A DNA stretch of 33,574 bases from Crocosphaera watsonii WH 8501 (GCF_000167195.1 NZ_AADV02000023.1:1-33574), one strand, 5' to 3'; counted from the first letter of the stretch, positions 24,954-32,990 are shown. The notes: generated by a model from the sequence alone, not told the origin. Numbers and translations are program-made.

Positions 24954-26393
24954 ATGACCAAAAATGAAACGGCTACGTCTGTCGAGGAATTCCTGGTGTG
25001 GAGGTCTAACCTCTTCCAAGGACTAAAAGCTAGAAAAGAAACTATTATAGAATTACTCGATGCCCTCTCCAGTAACCAACAAGCTCACTCAGTCGTTGAA
25101 TTGTCTCTCAATCCTTTATTTAGAAGAGATTATAACAGTTTATATAGAGGAATTCAAGAGTTTTTACCCACTCAAACTGACCCTAATTATGAACAGAGAA
25201 TTGAGACTTTATTTTCAGCGGTATCGAGAACAATTCCTCCCACTTCAAAACATTATAACTTATTTGGTATTGACACAACTCCCTGTCCACGACGGTTTGC
25301 CGAAACGTTAGCGGATAAAACCTTTATTCATTACCCCAATCCAATTAAGGGAAATAAACCCATTAATATTGGACATTGTTATTCCGTTGTCTGCGCTTTA
25401 CCTGACCAAATAGACACAGAAAAAGTCCCTTGGGCTGTCCCCTTATCAGGAGAGCGAGTCCCCTCTAAACATAAAGGAGTAAATCAAGGCAATCAACAAC
25501 TAAAAAAAATCTGGCAAAGTTCTTTATTTTCTGATAAATTATCTGTTTTAGTGGCTGATAGTGACTACAGCCAAAAGGATTTTATTGGGGAACAAGTTAA
25601 GCATGAAGACCTAGTTACTATTACAAGAGTTAGAAGTGACCGAGTTTTTTATCGTCAATTTATTCGGGACTCAAATCAAGCCAAAACTTCGGGACATCCC
25701 CGTTGGTATGGGGATAAATTTGACCTTAAAGATGACCAAACTTGGGCTGAACCTGATGAAGTTCATCATGTTCCCTTTACAACGAAAAAAGGTCGTCAAT
25801 TAACAGTGACTATTTCGGGATGGAAACAGATGTTAATGAGAGGAACTAAAAACTATAAAATGAACAATCACCCCTTTACTTTACTCCAGATTGTTGTCAG
25901 AGATCAAGAAAGAAATAGTATTTGGAAACCTATGTGGCTTATTGTTATTGGTTCTCGGCGCGATGAGTTAAGTTTAGTTGATTGTTATCAGTGTTATCGA
26001 CAACGTTATGACATGGAACATCTTTTTCGATTTGGTAAACAAAGATTATTGATGACATCTTATTTAACTCCCGATGTACATCATGAAGAAAATTGGTTTA
26101 AAATAACACTTCTTTCTTATGTAAATTTGTGGGCTGCCAGAAAATTAGCTGTGGTTTTACCCCGTGATTGGGAACAGTATTTGAAGACTAATAAATCCAT
26201 CAAAATCACCCCTAGTCTAGTTCAAAGAGACTTTTCAAGAATAATTACGACCTTGGGGACTTTCGCCAAATTTCCCAAACGTCGAGGTTTTTCTTCCGGA
26301 CGTATTAAAGGTTACAAAAAAGCCCCACGAACTCGTCATGATGTTATCAAGAAAGGGAGCAAAAAATCAACTGAAAACTTAAAAGCTCCTTAG
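24954..26393 (+). CDS. DDE transposase, IS701-like or unclassified
   Basis: This intact 479-residue protein starts MTKNETATSVEEFLVWRSNL. Candidate catalytic residues are Asp107 in LFGIDTTPCPRR, Asp202 or Asp204 in VLVADSDYS, and Glu355 in QRYDMEHLFRFGKQRLL. This order and spacing suit a DDE/RNase H fold. The C-terminus is Lys/Arg-rich (RIKGYKKAPRTRHDVIKKGS), suited to DNA contact. Family placement is uncertain: the Tyr-rich YRQRYDMEH motif recalls IS4/IS701-type proteins. With an intact frame and matching ends, the element may be active. Confidence 0.75.
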   Translation: MTKNETATSVEEFLVWRSNLFQGLKARKETIIELLDALSSNQQAHSVVELSLNPLFRRDYNSLYRGIQEFLPTQTDPNYEQRIETLFSAVSRTIPPTSKHYNLFGIDTTPCPRRFAETLADKTFIHYPNPIKGNKPINIGHCYSVVCALPDQIDTEKVPWAVPLSGERVPSKHKGVNQGNQQLKKIWQSSLFSDKLSVLVADSDYSQKDFIGEQVKHEDLVTITRVRSDRVFYRQFIRDSNQAKTSGHPRWYGDKFDLKDDQTWAEPDEVHHVPFTTKKGRQLTVTISGWKQMLMRGTKNYKMNNHPFTLLQIVVRDQERNSIWKPMWLIVIGSRRDELSLVDCYQCYRQRYDMEHLFRFGKQRLLMTSYLTPDVHHEENWFKITLLSYVNLWAARKLAVVLPRDWEQYLKTNKSIKITPSLVQRDFSRIITTLGTFAKFPKRRGFSSGRIKGYKKAPRTRHDVIKKGSKKSTENLKAP

Positions 26394-26475
26394 TTTTCCT
26401 CAGAATCTATAGATTAGCCCTATTTGTCAGCCAATTTTATTGACTGATACAGAGCCGATATTTTGGGATTTTAGT

Positions 26476-26496
26476 TTAGCGTAAAATATACGCTAA
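26476..26496. repeat. Palindrome at the right IS end
   Basis: TTAGCGTA (26476-26483) and TACGCTAA (26489-26496) are 8-base arms around a 5-base centre inside the right inverted end, the partner of 24372-24388. Confidence 0.8.
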
Positions 26497-26522
26497 CAAA
26501 TTTTTTTTGTCCAAAGTCCAAT

Positions 26523-26651
26523 TTAAAAGAAGCGGCACATATTATGCACGAAAAGAAAATTAGACGTTTGCCCGTTCTTGATGAGAATAATACCACAGTG
26601 ATTGGTATTTTGACTCAAGGAGATATTATTCGCACAATGGCCCAAGGATAA
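26523..26651 (+). pseudogene. C-terminal fragment of a CBS-domain protein
   Basis: Right after the IS end the frame reads LKEAAHIMHEKKIRRLPVLD, then ITQGDIIRT-like residues (GILTQGDIIRTM), stopping at TAA 26649-26651. This is the end of a CBS domain, a nucleotide-sensing module found in pairs. The N-terminal part is missing, cut at the IS junction, and the start codons that remain are internal. It faces away from the IS, as the RTX fragment does on the other side. Confidence 0.65.
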
Positions 26652-26732
26652 TTGTTACAATCAGAATCAGTGACGAGCCTTTTTTTGTCTAATTGATAAA
26701 AACAGCAAAAAATAGCATAGGGATGGGAAAAA

Positions 26733-27554
26733 ATGACACAAATGACTACCAGTGTTTCCAATAATGTCATCAACAACTATATTCAACGGGTGACAGAATG
26801 GAGTCAGTCGAGTCAACGAATTCCAACAACAGAAGAACTAGAAAACATTGCTGCTGAGTTAGGGATAGATCCAGAGGAAATACAAGCAGCACAAAAACAA
26901 TCCCACGATCACTATGTTAGGTCCCAAGGTTATATGCGCCTGAAACATTGGAATGATGCGATCGCTGAACTACAAGAAGCGGTGGCTTTTAACCCCTCTA
27001 ACCTAGATATGTTAGTCAGTTTAGCCTCCGCCCACATGGGAAGATGGGAAGATCATCATCGCAAAGACGATGAAGTAAACATCCGTTTGAGAATTCGACA
27101 ATGTTTAGTGATTAAACCCGATTGCGAAGAAGCCCTGAATTTACTGGCAAAACTGTCCCACGCCATAAAATGGCGTACCCGTATCTTTACCGCTATTGGA
27201 GTAGGTTTAGGTGGGATATGTGTGGGCATAGGAGGGGTTTTCTTGTTAGGAGATGCCCTACCCTCATGGTGGCAGCAGCCCTCACAATTAGAACTCCTAG
27301 AACAAAGTTTTAACCAAGAACTCCATAGCTTACAACGGCAACAACAAGCCTTAAGATCGCAAATGATAGCCTTACAAAGACACAGCGATCAACGCAATCA
27401 AAGAACCATATCCACATTACAAAACCGCATCAACCAATTACAAAGAGAAGTTAGTCAATTAGAACGAAAAATAATAGAAATAGAAAAAGAAAAACCCAGT
27501 AAAATAACTCCCCGTTCTTCTAACAATGGTTCTATTTTAAGAGGAAGTGACTAA
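26733..27554 (+). CDS. TPR-containing single-span membrane protein
   Basis: This is a 273-residue protein. Residues about 60-145 hold tetratricopeptide-like helix pairs (HYVRSQGYMRLKHWNDAIAE, LQEAVAFNPSNLDML), and residues 151-173 form one membrane segment (IFTAIGVGLGGICVGIGGVF). Residues about 187-255 are a Gln/Arg-rich coiled coil. The N-terminal 50 residues include LENIAAELGIDPEEIQAA, a helix-turn-helix-like stretch of unknown meaning. TPR domains bind partner proteins, so a membrane-anchored scaffold is likely. It follows the CBS fragment by 81 bases and precedes the phosphatase pair. Confidence 0.75.
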   Translation: MTQMTTSVSNNVINNYIQRVTEWSQSSQRIPTTEELENIAAELGIDPEEIQAAQKQSHDHYVRSQGYMRLKHWNDAIAELQEAVAFNPSNLDMLVSLASAHMGRWEDHHRKDDEVNIRLRIRQCLVIKPDCEEALNLLAKLSHAIKWRTRIFTAIGVGLGGICVGIGGVFLLGDALPSWWQQPSQLELLEQSFNQELHSLQRQQQALRSQMIALQRHSDQRNQRTISTLQNRINQLQREVSQLERKIIEIEKEKPSKITPRSSNNGSILRGSD

Positions 27555-27593
27555 GTATCCTTCAAGGATGTACAATCCAACCCTGGAATTAAT

Positions 27594-27652
27594 CAATTGT
27601 TAATTATTAATTGTTACAATTGTTAATTGCTAATTGCTAATGGTTAATTGTT
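27594..27652. repeat. Degenerate GTTAATT heptamer repeats
   Basis: About eight near-copies of TTAATTG / TAATTGC fill the space before the first phosphatase, including direct and inverted neighbours. The unit is the reverse complement of the AATTAAC array at 3357. Confidence 0.65.
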
Positions 27653-27653
27653 A

Positions 27654-28292
27654 ATGAGTCTTAAACTTTACTTTCTCAGACACGGAGAAACCACATCTTC
27701 CCAAACAGGAACCTATTGCGGACGGTTGGATATTGAATTAACCCCTTCTGGGGTAGAAATGGCAGAAGACTTTGCCCAAACCTATCAAGATATTCCTTGG
27801 AAAGCCGTTTATTGTAGTCCCTTAAAACGAGCGATAACAACCGCTAAACCCCTGTGCGAGCGTGTGGGAATCAATATGGAACTCCGTAACGGCCTCAAAG
27901 AAATTTATTATGGGGAATGGGAAGGCAAAACCCCCGATCAAGTTAATCAAGAATTTCATGATGACTATGTGCGCTGGTTAGCTGATCCCGGTTGGAATAG
28001 TCCCAATGGTGGAGAAAAAGGCATCGATATCGCCCGTCGCAGTTCAGAAGTTCTGGAAGAAATCGAAAAAACCCATATAACAGGGAATGTTTTGGTAGTT
28101 TCCCATAAAGCTACCCTCCGCATTATTTTATGTTCCCTATTGGGTATTGATGTCGGCCGCTACCGCGATCGCATCGGAATGTCCGTAGCTGCTCTGAGTA
28201 TTGTGGAAATAGCGCAACACGGCCCCTTAGTTCATGTTATGAGCGATCACTCTCATCTGAGAACAGAATTAAGACAACGCTACGGAACCTAG
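27654..28292 (+). CDS. Histidine phosphatase-family protein (first of tandem pair)
   Basis: From ATG 27654 the protein has 212 residues and starts MSLKLYFLRHGETT with the RHG motif (Arg9, His10, Gly11) of the phosphoglycerate mutase-like superfamily. Other catalytic-site residues are Arg in SPLKRAIT, Glu in EIYYGEWEG and His in VVSHKAT. The family removes phosphate from varied small molecules through a phospho-His, and the substrate here is not evident. Its close paralogue starts 22 bases after the stop. The upstream TTG at 27648 lies in the heptamer repeat and is rejected as a start. Confidence 0.88.
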   Translation: MSLKLYFLRHGETTSSQTGTYCGRLDIELTPSGVEMAEDFAQTYQDIPWKAVYCSPLKRAITTAKPLCERVGINMELRNGLKEIYYGEWEGKTPDQVNQEFHDDYVRWLADPGWNSPNGGEKGIDIARRSSEVLEEIEKTHITGNVLVVSHKATLRIILCSLLGIDVGRYRDRIGMSVAALSIVEIAQHGPLVHVMSDHSHLRTELRQRYGT

Positions 28293-28314
28293 ATCAAAGA
28301 TAATTATTTGAAAA

Positions 28315-28959
28315 ATGGGTTTAAAACTTTATTTTCTCCGTCATGGACAAACAGCCTACAGTAAAACAGGGGGATATTGCGGCAAAATAGAAAATGACCC
28401 AGGATTAACCCCCGAAGGCTACCAAATGGCTCAGGCATTCGCTGAGGCTTACTCTCATTTGCCCTGGAAAGCTATCTACGCTAGTCCTTTATATCGCACT
28501 AGAGAAACCGTTAGACCCCTCTGCGAAAAAATAGGGGTTGCTATGGAGTTACGGGAAGGACTACAAGAGATCAGTTATGGTCAATGGGAAGGAATGCACC
28601 CTAAAGACATCGATCGCCAAGATCACGATCTCTACGTCAAATGGTTAACAGATCCTGCTTGGAATGCCCCCCCAGACGGGGAAAGAGGCATAGATATTGC
28701 CCGTCGCAGTTCCCAAGTTCTAGAAGAGATCCAAACAACTCATGACAATGGTAATATTTTGATTGTCTCCCATAAAGCCACCATTCGCATTATGTTGTGT
28801 GGTCTGTTGGGTGTTGATATTAAATATTACCGCGATCGTTTTTTGATGGCCGTTGCTGCCGTGAGTTTAGTGGAAATAACCGCCACTGGACCGTTGTTTC
28901 ATTTTATTGGCGATCGCTCTCACTTAAATAGTTATTTACGTGCCTTACCTAGTACCTGA
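28315..28959 (+). CDS. Histidine phosphatase-family protein (second of tandem pair)
   Basis: The 214-residue product is closely related to its upstream neighbour: LKLYFLRHGQTAYSKTGGYC, ASPLYRTRETV, EISYGQWEGMHP, GIDIARRSSQVLEEI and VSHKATIRIML. All catalytic positions (RHG, the Arg, the Glu, the late His) are kept, so both copies look active. The pair probably arose by tandem duplication and is likely one transcript. Differences near GGYCGKIENDPG could mean altered substrate choice. Confidence 0.88.
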   Translation: MGLKLYFLRHGQTAYSKTGGYCGKIENDPGLTPEGYQMAQAFAEAYSHLPWKAIYASPLYRTRETVRPLCEKIGVAMELREGLQEISYGQWEGMHPKDIDRQDHDLYVKWLTDPAWNAPPDGERGIDIARRSSQVLEEIQTTHDNGNILIVSHKATIRIMLCGLLGVDIKYYRDRFLMAVAAVSLVEITATGPLFHFIGDRSHLNSYLRALPST

Positions 28960-29011
28960 ATAGGGTTAAAATCGTTAACAGAGAATTTATCCTATAGTTA
29001 GACTAATCAAC

Positions 29012-29305
29012 ATGGAGAATAAAAGACCAGAATTTGCCATTAAAGAACATTCTGTCCTATCTATTGCCACAGAAATGCACAATCATTTCCGAGATTTACA
29101 ATCCTATTACAAAATCGCCAAAGGTAATTTAATTAGTGAACTTGATTCAATGGCAGATGAAAGTAAAGCGGCAGAAATACACGATCAATTGCGTGAAATC
29201 GAAGATAAAATTACCTTCTTTCATGTTTTAAATAACGCCATATCCACTGTTGATACTGTTTTACACACGGACAAAATGATCGCTGAGTTTAAAAATAAAC
29301 AGTAA
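29012..29305 (+). CDS. Small helical protein of unknown function
   Basis: This 97-residue soluble protein starts MENKRPEFAIKEHSVLS and continues with helical, charged heptads (EMHNHFRDLQSYYKIAKG, IHDQLREIEDKITFFHVLNN). No family was recognised and no signal or membrane segment is visible. It lies between the phosphatase pair and the CNB gene. An inverted repeat follows its stop. Confidence 0.55.
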   Translation: MENKRPEFAIKEHSVLSIATEMHNHFRDLQSYYKIAKGNLISELDSMADESKAAEIHDQLREIEDKITFFHVLNNAISTVDTVLHTDKMIAEFKNKQ

Positions 29306-29328
29306 ACCAATGTCTACTTAATGCTCAG

Positions 29329-29378
29329 AATGTAGAATGCACGAATTTATTTTTTATAATTGTTCTGTATTCTACATT
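29329..29378. repeat. 10-bp inverted repeat
   Basis: AATGTAGAAT (29329-29338) and ATTCTACATT (29369-29378) are perfect arms around 30 A/T-rich bases, just before the CNB gene. AATGTAGAAT also occurs near 32957. It could be a terminator-like or REP-type element. Confidence 0.55.
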
Positions 29379-29406
29379 GTTAATTATAAAATGAGTGATT
29401 CAACCC

Positions 29407-29793
29407 ATGTTAAGTCCTGTTGAAACCATCAAATTATTGAAATCTCAACCCGAACAAACCTTTTCTAAAGGCGATACTATTTTCGCAAATGGAGATGAAG
29501 GAACAGTGATGAATGGCATCATTGAGGGGGAAATAGAAATGTATATCAATGGCAAAGTTATTGAAGTTATTCAACAAGGAGATGTTTTTGGACAAGGTGC
29601 TTTAGTTCATGAAAATCATCTACGAGCTTCTACTGCCATTGCTAAAACTGACTGTAAACTAGCTTTTTTAGACCGAAAACATTTCTTGTTTGCTGTTCAA
29701 CAAACCCCGATGTTTGCTTTAGAAGTTATGAGAAGTTACTCTGATCGTCATCGTCGTTTAAAAAAGGTTCTAGATGCTTTAGGAAATATGTAA
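29407..29793 (+). CDS. Cyclic nucleotide-binding-fold protein
   Basis: From ATG 29407 the protein has 128 residues; an earlier GTG at 29395 is rejected. A single CNB fold is visible: [33 protein letters not shown], and the phosphate-binding cassette [19 protein letters not shown]. In true cAMP binders the cassette reads FGE, with a Glu that holds the ribose; here it is Gln, with extra residues between AL and the Arg. Nucleotide binding is therefore doubtful, and no DNA-binding or effector domain follows. The acylphosphatase gene starts five bases after the stop, so the two form an operon. Confidence 0.75.
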   Translation: MLSPVETIKLLKSQPEQTFSKGDTIFANGDEGTVMNGIIEGEIEMYINGKVIEVIQQGDVFGQGALVHENHLRASTAIAKTDCKLAFLDRKHFLFAVQQTPMFALEVMRSYSDRHRRLKKVLDALGNM

Positions 29794-29797
29794 AACT

Positions 29798-30070
29798 GTG
29801 ACTCATTCTAATACTATCTGTCTTCGTGTTTTTATTAGTGGAAAAGTTCAAGGGGTAGGATACCGCTATTCTACGGTACAGAAAGCCCAAGAGCTAGGTC
29901 TTAGGGGGTGGGTTAAAAATCGTCTTGATGGGCGTGTAGAAGCCATTTTTGCAGGGACAGAACCCCTAATTACTCAGATGTTGCAATGGTGTGATCAAGG
30001 GACAAGAAGTGCCAAGGTGACAGATGTAAGCGTGGAAAAATTGGAACCTCCAAATATATCAGGGTTTTGA
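29798..30070 (+). CDS. acyP: Acylphosphatase
   Basis: The 90-residue protein starts at GTG 29798, the only suitable start. Residues 10-24 read [15 protein letters not shown], with the phosphate-binding Arg23, and [13 protein letters not shown] supplies the catalytic Asn41. Both are conserved in acylphosphatases, which hydrolyse acyl phosphates such as 1,3-bisphosphoglycerate or carbamoyl phosphate in the cytosol. Length fits the family. It follows the CNB gene in an apparent operon. Confidence 0.9.
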   Translation: MTHSNTICLRVFISGKVQGVGYRYSTVQKAQELGLRGWVKNRLDGRVEAIFAGTEPLITQMLQWCDQGTRSAKVTDVSVEKLEPPNISGF

Positions 30071-30136
30071 GGTAAAAGAAACTGTGTGATATATTACTTT
30101 GGGGAGATTTAGCGATCGCACTATAATAAACCAGTT

Positions 30137-30196
30137 CGTAGTAAGTCCTTTAGGACTAGAAAAAAAGTCATAATGAAGGCTAAAGCCTTCACTACG
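30137..30196. repeat. Nested palindromic repeat, cloverleaf-like
   Basis: Outer arms CGTAGT (30137-30142) and ACTACG (30191-30196) enclose two inner hairpins, AGTCCT-TT-AGGACT (30144-30157) and AAGGC-TAAA-GCCTT (30076 to 30089 offset within 30176-30189). The structure resembles dispersed palindromic repeats known in unicellular cyanobacteria. It sits between acyP and the broken secreted-protein gene. Confidence 0.65.
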
Positions 30197-30232
30197 TACT
30201 TTTCTATTTTATCTTTAATTACACCTACCTAC

Positions 30233-30756
30233 TTATGAGGGTTTTATCTTAATGAAAATAAACAGTAAGGATGTGGGAGCAGAACTCGGAGGATCAACGA
30301 GGGTTCCAGAACTAAAAGATGCTCCTCCCATGCTTAGGTTAACACTATGAGGAACTCTAACGTTACCAGCACCAACACCATTATAGTCATCAACATAAAT
30401 GGTTACAGAATCAATATTAACGATATTAGCAAAATTAAAGGTAATTGTAGGGTCTAAAGACAACCAACCAACATAAGGACCCTCACCAGCAACATTTTCT
30501 ACATTTAACCAGTTATCAGTTGCAATAACTCCATCTGTTAAATCGCCTAAACCTCCACTTAAAGGAGCATTATGTTGAGTCGTATTACCCGAACCAGTGT
30601 AGTTCTTATCCCAATAATTAAAACTACCACCAATAGCTTGTCCATTTCTGTTCAACATATCATAACTAATAGGACTAATAGCAGCAGCATTAGCTACGTT
30701 AGAAACACCCAAAGATAAGGCAATAGAAGCAGCAAGGGTTAAAGGAATCTTTCCAT
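30233..30756 (-). pseudogene. Broken secreted protein with signal peptide
   Basis: The frame ending at 30233 includes a signal peptide (IPLTLAASIALSLGVSNV, then ANAAA), but its natural start is out of frame. ATG 30756 reads MERFL then stops. One extra A in the GAAAG run would give MEKIPLTLAAS in frame, so a 1-base deletion is likely. The mature part (GQAIGGSFNYWDKNYTGSG, WLSLDPTITFNFANIV, DSVTIYVDDYNG) resembles discoidin-like extracellular domains. The C-terminal (TSLLFIFIKIKPS) looks abrupt, and no PEP-CTERM or anchor follows, so the 3' end is probably also lost. Confidence 0.55.
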
Positions 30757-30758
30757 AA

Positions 30759-30787
30759 GAGGAAACCTCATTTTATGAGGTTTCCTC
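30759..30787. repeat. Perfect 13-bp palindrome
   Basis: GAGGAAACCTCAT (30759-30771) and ATGAGGTTTCCTC (30775-30787) surround a 3-base loop, next to the lost start of the broken secreted-protein gene. A run GAATTTTTT follows on the plus strand, giving a terminator-like form. Confidence 0.7.
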
Positions 30788-30944
30788 GAATTTTTTGGCG
30801 ATTTTTGTGATCATAATTATTTGAAGAATAAAGTTTCTATTAACTTAACATAACCCCTCCCTTTTCCGTGTATAACTTCATGTATAACTTCGGGCTATCC
30901 TGAGATTGTGGTGGAGAATGTATAAAAATACACAAAAAATCTGT

Positions 30945-31011
30945 GATGGGTTACGGCGCAAATCAAAAGTTATAAGGTTTCCCGAAAAATCATCCCTTCG
31001 CCTAACCCATC
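30945..31011. repeat. MITE-like inverted repeat
   Basis: GATGGGTTACGGCG (30945-30958) and CGCCTAACCCATC (30999-31011) pair apart from one position and enclose about 40 bases. The GATGGGTTA...TAACCCATC theme is familiar from dispersed cyanobacterial repeats. It lies in the 3' flank of the FAD/Rieske gene. The rest of 30788-31046 holds a near-repeat TGTATAACTTC near 30868-30890 and no gene. Confidence 0.6.
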
Positions 31012-31046
31012 CTACGAATCTGACACAAAATTCCTAACTCCTAAAA

Positions 31047-32954
31047 CTAGATTAATCTGATACCTTCATTAACAGTCAATAATGTCCGTCTTTGTAAACC
31101 TTCTTTTTCTAAAATAGCGTTAGCAGCTAATAAACCACTACTAACAGCTTTTTCCATTAAACCACAGGGAAACGGCATTTTAACCCAGTCTCCTGCAAAA
31201 AACAAATTATCAACATCTGTAACCGTATCTGGACGATTTTGGTAACTATTGGGAGGATAACCAGAGAAGTTCTTTTGATTAACTAATTCTTTGTGTAATA
31301 GGTTAGCTTGTGATAGTTGAGGAACAATTTCATATAACTCTTTTTCAAAGGTTCTTAATAAAACTTCTTGGGTGGGAAAATCTTTTTCTTTATAACAATA
31401 TGCGTGTAATTCTATGACACTTCCTCCCGTTTTTTTCGACCACTCAATAAACTGGGTTTGGATGCGATGATATAAGGTAATACTATCGGTGAGATCGTAA
31501 CCAGAAAGAGAGGTAAAATGACTATGTTCCCAATCAAAATCTTCATCAAACCAAAACCTACCCACCGCAAAGGGATCAGCAACCGCTAATTGTTCAATTT
31601 TTTGGGTTAAACTCTCATTATTTTCTCCTTCCATTCTTGTCCATAAATGACGTATTCCTGGCACATCGGTGGCAATAACATAATAGTCTGCTTGTAAAGT
31701 CTCGCTATTGATATTTTCCTTAGCTTCTTGACTAACTAACTTAACCGATGTATCTTCTTTTTCTACAACTTGATAACGAGCTAAATTTTGTTTCGCTGGT
31801 CCTTTTTTGATATTGCCATTTTCATCATATGTTGCACCATGACAAGGACATAAAAAGCTCCCATCTTCTTGTTTTTTAACCGTACAACCTTGATGAGTAC
31901 AAGTTAAACCAATCACCTGTTCATCTGTCTCTAAAAATAGGCGATCGCTATCTCCATAATAGCTTTCATTGTCATTACATGACATGGTATTTTTGTCAAC
32001 ATTAAAAGGAACATTAGTTACCTCATTTCCCTGTTGATAGTTGAGAGAGATAATTTTATTTTCTTGACAAACAATATTGCTAACCTGTGCTTCTTTTATA
32101 ACATTACCTTGATTATTTCTAATATTATTAATAATAGGTTCAACTAGACTGGTTCCCATATCATCTTTTGTGCCATTAAAAGCTAAACCTTCGGGGTTGC
32201 CGAAAAAATAGAAATGGAAAAATTGGAGTAATTCTCCTGCACTTAAAACATCAGGGGAATTTAGAGTTGAACGAGCAAAAGGAAGAAAATATAAATCATA
32301 AAGTCCTTGGGGAAAACCTATTTTTGACCACTCAAGAACAGAGAGATGATCCAACCTGTCAAAACTATCAGGCATTCTAAACCCGGTAATCTCTTTAAAT
32401 ACCTGCCAATGGGATAACTTACTCATATTAATACCCCAGTTAAAACGATTTTCTGACCAAACAGCAAGGTCGACAATATTCCAAGGAAAAGAGGAATGAC
32501 TGGGATAAAAGTTTTCGGCTTTATATTTATATTTCTTGTCAGAAAAGAGAACAGAATAAAAGCCTAAAGAGCGAAAATTATTTTCTATATTTAATTCAGA
32601 AACAATTTTTTTAAGATTATAATATTGAGGAAAAAAACCATGAAAACCATGTTCCATTTTGAAACTATCTTGACCAACATTGATAGTCCAACTGGCAATT
32701 TTCCCCCCTAAATTGGGAGATTTTTCTAGTAGAGTCACCTCAAAACCTCGGCGACTTAACTCATAAGCACAAGCCAAACCAGCCAAACCAGCACCGATAA
32801 CAACCACAGATTTAGATTGAGTTAAACGGGAAGGTAAAGTTAAACTATCTTGTTGATAAAAAGAAGGAGATGGCTTTTTAAAGCGAGAATAAGCGATTAA
32901 ACTACCTAAACCCCCAACTCCAAAAACCTTGAAAAAAGTACGACGAGAAAACAT
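31047..32954 (-). CDS. Tat-type FAD oxidoreductase with Rieske [2Fe-2S] insert
   Basis: The 635-residue protein starts MFSRRTFFKVFGVGG, a twin-arginine signal with a hydrophobic stretch. Residues 49-85 form the FAD-binding fold (VVVIGAGLAGLACAYELSRR ... LLEKSPNLGGK), and the late NLFFAGDWVKMPFPCGLMEK is the amine-oxidase/phytoene-desaturase C-terminal motif. Within the chain a Rieske domain is inserted: Cys352-x-His354 (TCTHQGC) and Cys369-x-x-His372 (CPCHG). Relatives include carotenoid desaturases and the ring-modifying CrtU/CruE/CruH group. The Rieske insert suggests internal electron transfer to the flavin. Substrate and export are unproven, but a carotenoid- or quinone-linked role in the thylakoid lumen or periplasm is plausible. 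Confidence 0.8.
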   Translation of the reverse strand: MFSRRTFFKVFGVGGLGSLIAYSRFKKPSPSFYQQDSLTLPSRLTQSKSVVVIGAGLAGLACAYELSRRGFEVTLLEKSPNLGGKIASWTINVGQDSFKMEHGFHGFFPQYYNLKKIVSELNIENNFRSLGFYSVLFSDKKYKYKAENFYPSHSSFPWNIVDLAVWSENRFNWGINMSKLSHWQVFKEITGFRMPDSFDRLDHLSVLEWSKIGFPQGLYDLYFLPFARSTLNSPDVLSAGELLQFFHFYFFGNPEGLAFNGTKDDMGTSLVEPIINNIRNNQGNVIKEAQVSNIVCQENKIISLNYQQGNEVTNVPFNVDKNTMSCNDNESYYGDSDRLFLETDEQVIGLTCTHQGCTVKKQEDGSFLCPCHGATYDENGNIKKGPAKQNLARYQVVEKEDTSVKLVSQEAKENINSETLQADYYVIATDVPGIRHLWTRMEGENNESLTQKIEQLAVADPFAVGRFWFDEDFDWEHSHFTSLSGYDLTDSITLYHRIQTQFIEWSKKTGGSVIELHAYCYKEKDFPTQEVLLRTFEKELYEIVPQLSQANLLHKELVNQKNFSGYPPNSYQNRPDTVTDVDNLFFAGDWVKMPFPCGLMEKAVSSGLLAANAILEKEGLQRRTLLTVNEGIRLI

Positions 32955-32990
32955 AAAAAATGTAGAATATAGAACTAATTGATAATTAAA

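Larger units (their letters stand above)
24345..26521 (+). mobile_element. IS with ~45-bp inverted ends and a divergent passenger gene
   Basis: The left end begins TTGGACTTTGGA (24345-24356) and the right end finishes TCCAAAGTCCAA (26510-26521). The match continues inward through an A/T-rich stretch to the palindrome AGCGTA...TACGCT at both ends. Between lie a transposase (plus) and a smaller gene (minus) transcribed away from each other. No target duplication is visible: the flanks are two different truncated genes. Confidence 0.75.
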
